Below are positions 6,229 to 12,309 of a stretch of 12,309 nt of DNA, piece after piece. The first letter of the stretch is position 1, and every line of letters starts with the position of its first letter. The translations under genes and the position numbers were made by a program. The notes below the pieces were generated by a model, which saw only the letters and a list, made by a program, of their open reading frames with translations, did not search any database and was not told the origin of the DNA. The DNA is from an uncultured bacterium (GTDB taxonomy: Bacteria; Actinomycetota; UBA4738; HRBIN12). The stretch spans positions 1 to 12,309 of the forward strand of contig CALGFI010000224.1 of NCBI GenBank assembly GCA_937881155.1. The letters are read 5' to 3'.

Positions 6229-6795
6229 CTACCTCCGCCCCGCCTCGCGCAGACGTCTCCGCTCCGACAGGTGGTCGGCGACGCCGATCGCGCTGAACGG
6301 CAGCGCCGGCGCGACGATGAGCACGACGTCGCCGGCGACGCGAACGCTGAGGTAGACGTACGCGGCGGTGACCGCAACCGCCAGAGCGCGCGCCTTCCAG
6401 CTCTCGTCTTGGTCCGCTCGAAGCGCGACGATCCCGCCCGCGCCGATGCCGGCGACCAGGCCGGTGACGCCGTCGGCCGCGAGCGCCCAGACCGGGACTC
6501 CGACGACCAGTGTGAGGATCATCGCCCTGACGACGGCGCCGGGACCGCGCGGGTGCTCGGACAGGAGCGCCAGCGCGACGAACACGAACGGGATCAGCGC
6601 CAGACCGAACGCGATGAACGGCCCCGCCGCGGGTGCGTCTGCCTCCTCCGACGCGGCGGAGACCAGACCCACCAGGATCGACCAGTACGCGGGTACGAGG
6701 ACCAGCGTGGACAGCAGGATCGCGCGCCATTTGCGCTTCGCTGGAAGGGGCTCGGCTCCGGCGGATGCCGGCCGCCGCGACCTCGAGGTCATCAT
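6229..6795 (-). CDS. Unknown small integral membrane protein in the sugar-transport operon
   Basis: A 188-residue protein with a basic cytoplasmic-type N-terminus (residues 1-24) and hydrophobic segments near 25-48, 57-79, 91-108, 109-125 and 137-172, giving about four to six membrane spans. It ends in a basic tail (SERRRLREAGRR). I recognise no family, cofactor motif or catalytic signature. The start ATG 6793-6795 overlaps the stop of the MalG-like permease as ATGA, so translation is coupled; ATG 6790-6792 is the next codon and also possible. Being embedded between the permease and kinase genes suggests an accessory role in transport or envelope sensing of the sugar, but this is context only. 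Composition and codon use match the neighbours. Confidence 0.8.
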   Translation of the reverse strand: MMTSRSRRPASAGAEPLPAKRKWRAILLSTLVLVPAYWSILVGLVSAASEEADAPAAGPFIAFGLALIPFVFVALALLSEHPRGPGAVVRAMILTLVVGVPVWALAADGVTGLVAGIGAGGIVALRADQDESWKARALAVAVTAAYVYLSVRVAGDVVLIVAPALPFSAIGVADHLSERRRLREAGRR

Positions 6796-7769
6796 CCCTT
6801 GACGGCGCCGGCGGTGAGGCCCCGCACGAAGTACTTCTGCAGCGAGAAGAACACGACGAGCGGCAGCGACATCGAGATGAACGCCGCGGCCGTCAGCACC
6901 TGCCAGTCCTCCCCGCGTCCCCCAAGGAGATTCCGCAGGGCGACCGTGAGCACCTGGTTCTGGCTGGTCCCTCCGAGGAAGACGTACGCGACGAGCAGGT
7001 CGTTCCACACCCACAGGAACTGGAAGATGGCGAACGCCGCGAGCGCCGGAACGGAGAGCGGGATGATCAGCCGCCAGAAGATCGTGAAGTGGTCGGCGCC
7101 GTCGATCTTCGCCGACTCGATGATCGATGACGGAAGCGAACCGATGTAGTTGCGGAGCAGGTACGTGGCGAGCGGCAGCCCGAATCCAGCGTGGGCGAGC
7201 CACACGCCGAGGAACGTCCCGTTCAGGTCGAGATCGGGGAAGATCTGCCGGCCGAACAGCACCGCGCCCCCGCTGTACAGCTTGAGGATCGGGATCAGGG
7301 CCATCTGCAGCGGGACGACGAGGAGCCCGACCACGATGACGAACATCACGTACCGTCCCTTGAAGTCCATCCACGAGAACGCGTACGCGGCGAAAGCCGC
7401 GATGGTGATGGGAATGACGGTCGCCGGGATGGTGACGGCGAGGCTGTTCATGAACGCGTTGCCGAACCCGGCGGCGTCGAGCGCGGTCCGGTAGTTCTCG
7501 AGGGTCCATTCGGCCAGCCGGAACGGGTGCGCGAACACCGTCCACCACCCGGTGCTGAGCACCTGCTCCTCAGGACGGAACGACGTGATCAGCACGCCCA
7601 CCGTGGGGACCAACCAGACCACGACGATCAGCGTGACGACGATCCGAACGCCCCAGCCGCCCTTCTTGGGCTCGCCGACGTTTCCGGCTTCGCCGGGCAC
7701 GTCGCGGACCGCCACCTCGCCGCGCTGCGGCTCGGTGGCGATGGCCGGTGGGACGGTCGGCGAGCTCAT
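6792..7769 (-). CDS. CUT1 sugar ABC transporter permease, MalG-like
   Basis: A 325-residue membrane protein with an unstructured N-terminus of about 40 residues and six hydrophobic spans (near 41-63, 107-132, 140-161, 186-205, 236-258 and 292-312). The EAA loop that docks on the ATPase is clear at 218-237: ESAKIDGADHFTIFWRLIIP, with the conserved Gly224. The C-terminus (ISMSLPLVVFFSLQKYFVRG then LTAGAVKG) is typical of MalG-type subunits. Together with the MalF-like partner it forms the membrane channel of a carbohydrate importer. The start ATG 7767-7769 overlaps the partner's stop as ATGA, and its own stop overlaps the next start, so three genes are translationally coupled. A longer open frame runs upstream but lies inside the partner gene. 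Confidence 0.95.
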   Translation of the reverse strand: MSSPTVPPAIATEPQRGEVAVRDVPGEAGNVGEPKKGGWGVRIVVTLIVVVWLVPTVGVLITSFRPEEQVLSTGWWTVFAHPFRLAEWTLENYRTALDAAGFGNAFMNSLAVTIPATVIPITIAAFAAYAFSWMDFKGRYVMFVIVVGLLVVPLQMALIPILKLYSGGAVLFGRQIFPDLDLNGTFLGVWLAHAGFGLPLATYLLRNYIGSLPSSIIESAKIDGADHFTIFWRLIIPLSVPALAAFAIFQFLWVWNDLLVAYVFLGGTSQNQVLTVALRNLLGGRGEDWQVLTAAAFISMSLPLVVFFSLQKYFVRGLTAGAVKG

Positions 7770-8893
7770 CGCGTCAGCTCCTCTTCGCGGAAGCGCCGGA
7801 CGTTCCAGATCATCACCGGAACGATCACGACGAACAGGACCACGGCGATCGCCGCTCCACGTCCGAAGTTCCGGCTGCTGAAGAACCAGTCGATCATCCG
7901 TTCGGCGATCACGACCGTGCCGTCGGACTCCGCGTTCCCCATGATGAACACGATGTCGAACACCTTCAATGCGTTGATGACCATGTAGGTCGTAACGACG
8001 ACGATGGTCGGCAGGATCGACGGCACGATGATCCGCCGGAAGACCTGCATCTCGGAGGCGCCGTCGATCCGTGCCGCCTCGATGATCTCGTCCGGGATCG
8101 CCTTGATCGCCGCGGACAGCACGACCATCGCGAACCCGGTCTGTATCCATACCAAGATCACCATGAGGAACAGGTTGTTCCACGGCTGCAGCGTGAGCCA
8201 CGCGACGGGGTCCTGACCGAGCCCTATCCAGATCCCGTTCAGCAGGCCGATGTTGCTTCCGAATCCCTGCGGCCGAAAGTCGTAGATCAGCCGCCAGGTG
8301 ATCGACGCTCCGGCGAACGAGATCGCCATCGGCAGGAAGATCGCCGACTTGGCGATCGCCTCGCCCCGACGGAGCCGGTCGGCCAGCGTTGCGAACGCGA
8401 GCCCGATGGTCACGCCGAAGAACGGGACGATCACGATCCACGCCGCCGTGTTGCGAATGGCCGTCAGCATGTCGTGGTCGGTGAACACGAACCGGTAGTT
8501 GGCGAGTCCGACGAAACTCTCCGACCTCGCGTCCTTGAAGCTGATGAGGATCGTGTTGATGACCGGATAGACCAGGAACACTGCGAGGATCACCAGGCAG
8601 GGGCCGACGAACACGTACGGCCGTACTCCCTCGCGTACGCGCTCGGGCAGGAACTCGATGACCCTGTTCGCCCCCCAGTACAGGAAGAAGACGCCGCCGA
8701 CGCCGACGACGAGCGCGACGCCGACGACGATGAAGCGGTTCGCGTTCTCGTCGCGCAGGTAGTCGAACGTCACCCACAGGAGGGCGAACGCGACGATGGG
8801 GACGAGGACCGCACTGAGCAGCCGGAGGACGAAGACGCCTACCCGTCCCGCGGACGCGGGCTGTGCGACCGCTTCAGGGGTCGTGTCGGTCAC
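7766..8893 (-). CDS. CUT1 sugar ABC transporter permease, MalF-like, with extended N-terminus
   Basis: A 375-residue membrane protein. The core has the usual permease spans (near 93-118, 149-171, 182-204, 241-262, 290-309 and 346-363) and an EAA loop at 272-291: EAARIDGASEMQVFRRIIVP, with Gly278. Before the core are two further hydrophobic spans (about 17-46 and 53-78), so it has about eight, as in the longer MalF-type subunits. It pairs with the MalG-like product to pass a sugar delivered by the binding protein. The GTG start at 8891-8893 is supported by AGAGGA (8903-8908) 9 nt upstream. An ATG 10 nt earlier is out of frame. The gene is separated from the binding-protein gene by about 93 bp containing a strong hairpin. 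Confidence 0.95.
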   Translation of the reverse strand: MTDTTPEAVAQPASAGRVGVFVLRLLSAVLVPIVAFALLWVTFDYLRDENANRFIVVGVALVVGVGGVFFLYWGANRVIEFLPERVREGVRPYVFVGPCLVILAVFLVYPVINTILISFKDARSESFVGLANYRFVFTDHDMLTAIRNTAAWIVIVPFFGVTIGLAFATLADRLRRGEAIAKSAIFLPMAISFAGASITWRLIYDFRPQGFGSNIGLLNGIWIGLGQDPVAWLTLQPWNNLFLMVILVWIQTGFAMVVLSAAIKAIPDEIIEAARIDGASEMQVFRRIIVPSILPTIVVVTTYMVINALKVFDIVFIMGNAESDGTVVIAERMIDWFFSSRNFGRGAAIAVVLFVVIVPVMIWNVRRFREEELTR

Positions 8894-8934
8894 GTCGGGT
8901 CATCCTCTCCCGACCTCGGTCCGTCACGCAAACA

Positions 8935-8965
8935 CGAGGGGCGGCCGCTGTGCGGCCGCCCCTCG
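8935..8965 (-). terminator. Perfect 14-bp stem-loop between binding-protein and permease genes
   Basis: Arms 8935-8948 and 8952-8965 are exact reverse complements around a 3-nt loop. On the minus-strand transcript the stem is followed by TGTTTGCGT, only weakly U-rich. It lies 22 bp after the binding-protein stop and 42 bp before the MalF-like start. Such hairpins between a binding-protein gene and its permease genes usually act as partial terminators or mRNA 3'-end stabilisers, giving more binding protein than permease. With the poor U tail, stabilisation or attenuation fits better than full termination. Confidence 0.75.
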
Positions 8966-8986
8966 GTTCCGGCAACTCTCCTCGGT

Positions 8987-10306
8987 CTACTCCGCCGGCC
9001 AGCTCGATTCGATCTCGTCGAGGATCCCCTCGATCGAGTCCGGACCATTCCGCATGTAGTCGACCATCCCGGTCCAGAAGCTGCCCGCCCCGACGGCCGA
9101 CGGCATCAGGTCTGAGGCGTCGAACCCGGCTGTCCCGGCCGCCAGACCATCCGTCAGTACGGTGGACGACTCGGCGAGGATGTCGTTCGCGTAGCAGTCC
9201 GGGCCGACGTTGATGTTCGGGGAGATGCGGGAGGACGCCGGGTCGCCCGAGAGCGCGCACTGGACGTCCTCGGCCATGAACCGCTCGAGGAAGTCCCGGA
9301 CCTCGGGACGGTTCCCGCCCGTCCCCACGACGGCGAGCTCACCGGCGAACAGGGTCCCTTCCTGGTCGATCGGCGGCAGCGGGAACCAGTCGTAGTCGAC
9401 ACCGGCCTCGGTGTCCTCCGGGAAGAACGCGTTGATGAAGCTGGCCTGTCGATGCAACCAGCAACCCGGCGGGTCCTCGAACATCGGGAGCGGCGCCTCA
9501 CCGAACTGGAGCGAAGGCGTGTTCTCCGCGCCTCCGAGCACGTAATCGGGGTGGAACATCACGTCACCGAAGATCTGCGCCGCGTTGAGGACGGCAGGAT
9601 CGTTGAACGGGATCTCGTGCGTGTACCACTGCTCGTACACGTCGAGCCCGGCGGTGCGCAGCATGATGTCCTCGATCCAGTCGGTGGCCGGCCAGCCGGT
9701 CGACCCCTCGCTCTGGAAGCCCACGCACCACGGCGTCCCGCCGTCGGCGACGATCTGATCGGACAGGGCAAGCATCTCGTCCCACGTCTCGGGTTCCGTG
9801 TATCCCGCGGCGTCGAAGTCGTCCTTCGGGTACCACACCATGCTCTTCAGGTTGATGTTGGTCGGAACGCCGTAGTGCTGGCCGTCGACCTCGCCGAGCG
9901 ACACGAAATACTCGCCGAACAGCTCCTCGAGCTGGCCGACGTCCATCCCCAGGTCCTCCAACGAGGTGAGCTGGCCCGCCCCAGCGAGGTCCGCAACGAG
10001 TCCCGGCTGCGGCGCGAGGAAGATGTCCAGGGTGCCGGCCTCGGCGCGGATCTGAGATTGCTGTTCGGCCTCTCCGGACGCCTCGATCTCGGCGGTGTAG
10101 TCCGCGTCCGCGTTGATCATCTCGTCGATGATCCCGTTGTAGATCTCTACCTCGCCTGGGTCTCCGGCCGACAAGATGTTCACCTGGCCGGTATTCTCGG
10201 CGCCTCCCGCGCCGTCGCCGTCTCCGTCTCCGTCCTCGTCCGCGGCACACGCCGCTCCGATCAGGACGAGGACGAGAGCCGGCGCCATCAGCCTGAGCAT
10301 GCGCAT
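8987..10306 (-). CDS. CUT1 ABC transporter sugar-binding lipoprotein (family 1 solute-binding protein)
   Basis: A 439-residue extracellular solute-binding protein. A short signal peptide (residues 1-19, core APALVLVLIGAA) ends at Cys20, the likely lipidated residue, followed by an Asp/Gly linker (DGDGDGDG) and then the mature fold (QVNILSAGDPGEVEIYNGII). Later segments such as YGVPTNINLKSMVWYPKDDF, ETWDEMLALSDQIVADGG and the WPATDWIED region are typical of CUT1 binding proteins for oligosaccharides and glucosides. It would capture the sugar outside the membrane and deliver it to the two permeases. ATG 10306 is chosen because AGGAGG (10316-10321) lies 9 nt upstream; ATG 10300 is two codons later. 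The gene starts 55 bp after the GH1 stop and has its own probable promoter. The sugar is inferred from the GH1 neighbour, not from binding-site residues. Confidence 0.94.
   Translation of the reverse strand: MRMLRLMAPALVLVLIGAACAADEDGDGDGDGAGGAENTGQVNILSAGDPGEVEIYNGIIDEMINADADYTAEIEASGEAEQQSQIRAEAGTLDIFLAPQPGLVADLAGAGQLTSLEDLGMDVGQLEELFGEYFVSLGEVDGQHYGVPTNINLKSMVWYPKDDFDAAGYTEPETWDEMLALSDQIVADGGTPWCVGFQSEGSTGWPATDWIEDIMLRTAGLDVYEQWYTHEIPFNDPAVLNAAQIFGDVMFHPDYVLGGAENTPSLQFGEAPLPMFEDPPGCWLHRQASFINAFFPEDTEAGVDYDWFPLPPIDQEGTLFAGELAVVGTGGNRPEVRDFLERFMAEDVQCALSGDPASSRISPNINVGPDCYANDILAESSTVLTDGLAAGTAGFDASDLMPSAVGAGSFWTGMVDYMRNGPDSIEGILDEIESSWPAE
10212..10235 (-). repeat. Four tandem 6-bp units coding the Asp-Gly linker of the binding protein
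   Basis: Plus-strand units CCGTCG, CCGTCT, CCGTCT and CCGTCC encode DGDGDGDG just after the lipobox. Length variation of such a run would only change linker length, because the unit is a multiple of three. Confidence 0.6.
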
Positions 10307-10312
10307 ACGCTT

Positions 10313-10322
10313 CCCCCTCCTC
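10313..10322 (-). promoter_or_regulatory. Strong ribosome-binding site of the sugar-binding protein gene
   Basis: GAGGAGGGGG on the minus strand contains the full AGGAGG core at 10316-10321, placed 9 nt before ATG 10306. It is the best Shine-Dalgarno in the window, in keeping with high expression of a binding protein. Confidence 0.75.
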
Positions 10323-10335
10323 TCGCGGGCAAGCT

Positions 10336-10365
10336 ATTTCACCCACACGTATCTAATACGGTCAA
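10336..10365 (-). promoter_or_regulatory. Probable promoter of the binding-protein/permease operon
   Basis: A -35-like TTGACC (10360-10365) overlaps the stop of the GH1 gene. A -10-like TGAAAT (10336-10341, four of six matches to TATAAT) follows after 18 bp. A start near 10328 would give a short leader holding the strong ribosome-binding site. A second promoter here would let the binding protein be expressed separately from the ATPase/GH1 genes. Confidence 0.4.
10348..10360. promoter_or_regulatory. 13-bp palindrome between -35 and -10, candidate operator
   Basis: CGTAT-CTA-ATACG is a perfect inverted repeat with 5-bp arms and a 3-bp centre, placed inside the spacer of the predicted promoter, where a bound repressor would block polymerase. 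It does not match the CebR-type TGGGAGCGCTCCCA operator. No regulator gene lies in the window, so the cognate protein is unknown. Confidence 0.35.
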
Positions 10366-11759
10366 CCCGGCGTCGCGGGTCGAGCCATGGCGCCGCCGTC
10401 CGAACGCGCAATGAGGTCGGCGAACCAGCGCGCGCTGGCCTTCGGCGTCCTGGCCTGGGTGGCGAAGTCAACCCCGACCACGCCGAACCGCTTCGCGTAA
10501 CCCTCCGCCCACTCGAAGTTGTCGAGCAGCGACCAGGCGAAATACCCGGCCAGTGGAACCCCCTGGTCGAGCGCACCGTTCGCAGCCGCCACGTGCTCAC
10601 GCAGATACGCGACGCGACGATCGTCCTGGACGAAACCGTCGATTCCCGGCTCGTCCTCGAAGGCCGCTCCGTTCTCGGTGATCAAGATCTTTGCCGGCCC
10701 GTACTCGCGGTGGACCCTGGTCAGGACGGCGGTGAGGCCCTCGGGCTCCACGGGCCACCCCATCGCGGTCACCTCGATGCCCGGCGGCGGGTACGACCAT
10801 GCGCCGAGCGATCCGGGGAAGTCCCCGCTGGCACGCCCCGGTCGCGGACGCGAGCTCACGGTGTGCCGGCGGTAGTAGTTCACGCCGAGGAAGTCGAGCG
10901 GCTTGGCGATGGACTCGAGATCGCCGTCCAGCACGAACTCCATGTCGGTCACGCCGCGGAAGTGCTCAATGAGCTCGCGCGGATATCCGCGGCCGAAGAG
11001 CGGATCCAGCACCAACGCGTTCAGGTGGAGATCGGCCAGGCGCGCGGCGCGGACGTCTTCCGGCCGATCGGTCTCGGGCAGGCACGGCTCGAGGTTCAGC
11101 GCGATGCCGACCTCGCCGGTTGTCAGCGCATCGAGGGCGAGTCCGTGCGCGAGCAGCAGATGGTGGGTCGCTGCGAGTGCGAGCGCATCGTCGTGTTTTC
11201 CCGGCGCGTGCACGCCGGTGCCGTACCCGAGCCACGCCGCGACCCACGGCTCGTTCAACGTGATCCAGAACGGCACCTCGCCTCCGAGTGCGTCGTGGAC
11301 GAGGCGTGCGTACTCGGCGAAGCGCTCGGCGGTCTCGCGAACCGGCCACCCGCCCGCGTCCTCGAGAGCCTGGGGAAGGTCCCAGTGGTACAGCGTCGCC
11401 ACGGGGGCGATGCCACGTCGGTTCAGCGCGTCGACGAGTCGGCGATAGTGATCGAGCCCGGCTCGGTTCGGCGCACCGCGCCCCTCGGGCTGGATCCGCG
11501 GCCACGCGATCGAGAACCGGTACGCGCCGATCCCGAGCTCGGCCATGAGGTCGGCGTCCTGTTCGTACCGGTGGTACTGGTCGCATGCGACGTCCCCGGT
11601 CTCGCCGCCTCGGACCTTTCCCGGGGTCCGACAGAACGTGTCCCAGATCGAGACTCCGCGCCCATCCTCGTGAACAGCGCCCTCGACCTGGTACGCCGAC
11701 GTGGCGACACCCCAGAGGAAGCCGTCGGGGAAGGCGTGGATCGCAGAGTCTCGGCTCAG
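10362..11759 (-). CDS. GH1 family beta-glucosidase/beta-glycosidase, apparent CTG start
   Basis: Read from CTG 11757-11759 the frame gives 465 residues, the normal GH1 length. It holds the N-terminal GH1 signature (FPDGFLWGVATSAYQVEGAV, then GVSIWDTF), the acid/base Glu170 in WITLNEPW and the nucleophile Glu362 in ILITENGAAF, plus YHWDLPQAL and the C-terminal WSLLDNFEWAEGY. It hydrolyses beta-glucosides such as cellobiose by the retaining mechanism. There is no signal peptide, so it acts in the cytoplasm on imported sugar. No ATG, GTG or TTG occurs in frame before residue 72 (ATG 11546), and starting there would delete the first barrel strand. CTG overlaps the ATPase stop as CTGA and has GAGGA 6 nt upstream, so it is the best start. 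ATG-type starts could have been lost by mutation or sequencing error. Exact glycoside preference is not determinable. Confidence 0.95.
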   Translation of the reverse strand: MSRDSAIHAFPDGFLWGVATSAYQVEGAVHEDGRGVSIWDTFCRTPGKVRGGETGDVACDQYHRYEQDADLMAELGIGAYRFSIAWPRIQPEGRGAPNRAGLDHYRRLVDALNRRGIAPVATLYHWDLPQALEDAGGWPVRETAERFAEYARLVHDALGGEVPFWITLNEPWVAAWLGYGTGVHAPGKHDDALALAATHHLLLAHGLALDALTTGEVGIALNLEPCLPETDRPEDVRAARLADLHLNALVLDPLFGRGYPRELIEHFRGVTDMEFVLDGDLESIAKPLDFLGVNYYRRHTVSSRPRPGRASGDFPGSLGAWSYPPPGIEVTAMGWPVEPEGLTAVLTRVHREYGPAKILITENGAAFEDEPGIDGFVQDDRRVAYLREHVAAANGALDQGVPLAGYFAWSLLDNFEWAEGYAKRFGVVGVDFATQARTPKASARWFADLIARSDGGAMARPATPG

Positions 11760-12309
11760 GCGCCGTCCTCGTAGATCCCGAGTCCAGTGTCGGGATCGAA
11801 GAAGTGCATCCGGCCGACGTCGACGGTGAGCTCGATCGGCTCGCCCTGCTTCGCCTTCGTCCGCGGGTTGAGTCGTGCGACGAACGTCGACTCTCCCTGC
11901 TGGGCCTCCTGCTCCACGGCCTCGAGCGCCTCGGCGCCGACGTCGTGCGCCAGCTCCTTGACGTCCTCGGTGACCACGATCGGCGCCTCTATCTTGAAAT
12001 GCACGACGACGTCGGAGCCGAGCGCCTCGCGAAGATCGACCGTCGATCGGAGCCGGTCATCGGACGCCTGCGACGCGAGCGAGGCGTCTTCCATGTCCTC
12101 GGGGCGGATCCCGACGATCACCCGCTTCCCGTCGAACCGCTTCAGCGCCGGCCGCGATGACATCACATGGTCCGGTACGCGCAGCTTGAAGCCGCCGAAC
12201 TCGATCGCCGCTGATCCGTTCGTTCGCGAGATCGTCCCCTCGACCATGTTCATCGCCGGTGAGCCGATGAACCCGGCGACGAACAGGTTCACCGGGTGGT
12301 CGTACAGGT
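11756..12309 (-). CDS. ugpC: C-terminal part of a UgpC/MsmK-type sugar ABC transporter ATPase (5' end outside window)
   Basis: 183 residues up to TGA 11756-11758, open through the right edge. The visible part begins LYDHPVNLFVAGFIGSPAMN, the hallmark stretch after the nucleotide-binding domain in MalK/UgpC/MsmK ATPases. The regulatory TOBE region follows, including KRVIVGIRPEDMEDASL and ending VDVGRMHFFDPDTGLGIYED. The Walker A, Walker B and ABC signature motifs lie outside the window. The actinobacterial form has an insertion here (VVHFKIEAPIVVTEDVKEL). These ATPases energise CUT1 importers and often serve several transporters; the adjacent permeases and binding protein are its evident partners. 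The symbol follows family naming and does not imply glycerol-3-phosphate as substrate. Its stop overlaps the GH1 CTG start. Confidence 0.92.
   Translation of the reverse strand, partial: LYDHPVNLFVAGFIGSPAMNMVEGTISRTNGSAAIEFGGFKLRVPDHVMSSRPALKRFDGKRVIVGIRPEDMEDASLASQASDDRLRSTVDLREALGSDVVVHFKIEAPIVVTEDVKELAHDVGAEALEAVEQEAQQGESTFVARLNPRTKAKQGEPIELTVDVGRMHFFDPDTGLGIYEDGA
11766..11770 (-). promoter_or_regulatory. Ribosome-binding site (GAGGA) supporting the CTG start of the GH1 gene
   Basis: GAGGA lies inside the last codons of the ABC ATPase gene and ends 6 nt before CTG 11759. This is proper spacing for initiation at the CTGA overlap and supports translational coupling of GH1 to the ATPase. 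Confidence 0.5.

Noticed and set aside
7748..9115. Long plus-strand open frame (455 codons) opposite the permease genes
   Set aside because: Its product is Arg/Asp/His-rich low-complexity sequence, as expected from the antisense of GC-rich coding DNA, while the minus strand encodes clear permeases with EAA loops.
10176..11774. Plus-strand open frame (532 codons) opposite GH1
   Set aside because: It is the antisense of a GH1 gene with both catalytic Glu motifs; there is no recognisable domain or start signal.
1..12309. tRNA or rRNA genes, IS elements, CRISPR arrays, phage or toxin-antitoxin genes
   Set aside because: None seen on either strand; genes are tightly packed with uniform composition, so there is no sign of an inserted island.

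Overview
The window is high-GC (roughly 70 % by eye) with strongly GC-biased third codon positions. It shows features usual in Actinomycetota: actinobacterial-style lipoproteins, a CUT1 sugar-transport operon with a UgpC/MsmK-type ATPase, TANNNT-type -10 elements and GTG starts. I read it as an actinobacterial chromosome, probably a deep-branching or environmental lineage; genus cannot be told. There are no RNA genes, insertion sequences, CRISPR arrays or phage genes, and no gene-free stretch over 300 bases.

Left part (1-4264). The 3' end of a probable CocE/NonD-type hydrolase (+) meets a minus-strand cluster. In transcription order the cluster is a CPBP intramembrane protease (2946-2197), a small 2-oxoglutarate/Fe(II) oxygenase coupled to it by a GTGA overlap (2200-1577), and a beta-propeller lipoprotein (1566-250). 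The lipoprotein seems to have lost its last ~31 codons to a frame change. A lone SoxB/DAO-type FAD oxidoreductase (+) diverges from the protease gene.

Middle (4271-5228). A pirin-family bicupin and a stand-alone Lrp/AsnC ligand-binding (RAM) domain protein lie on the minus strand, with the pirin gene convergent with the FAD oxidoreductase.

Right part (5277-12309, all minus strand). This is a beta-glucoside (cellobiose-like) uptake and use locus. In transcription order it holds the UgpC-like ABC ATPase (cut by the window edge), a cytoplasmic GH1 beta-glucosidase, a CUT1 substrate-binding lipoprotein, MalF-like and MalG-like permeases, an unknown membrane protein, and a PfkB-family sugar kinase homologue. 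Stops and starts overlap at ATPase/GH1 (CTGA), permease/permease (ATGA) and permease/membrane protein (ATGA). The binding-protein gene has its own likely promoter, with a palindrome between -35 and -10. It is followed by a perfect 14-bp hairpin that probably raises its expression over the permeases. The logic is import of an oligosaccharide, hydrolysis by the signal-less GH1, and possibly phosphorylation of the released sugar.

I see no wholly new system. The points most worth a second look are a PfkB homologue whose catalytic Asp is Ala, a GH1 gene whose only sensible start is CTG, the out-of-frame tail of the beta-propeller lipoprotein, three start codons placed for leaderless transcription, and the protease/oxygenase pair.
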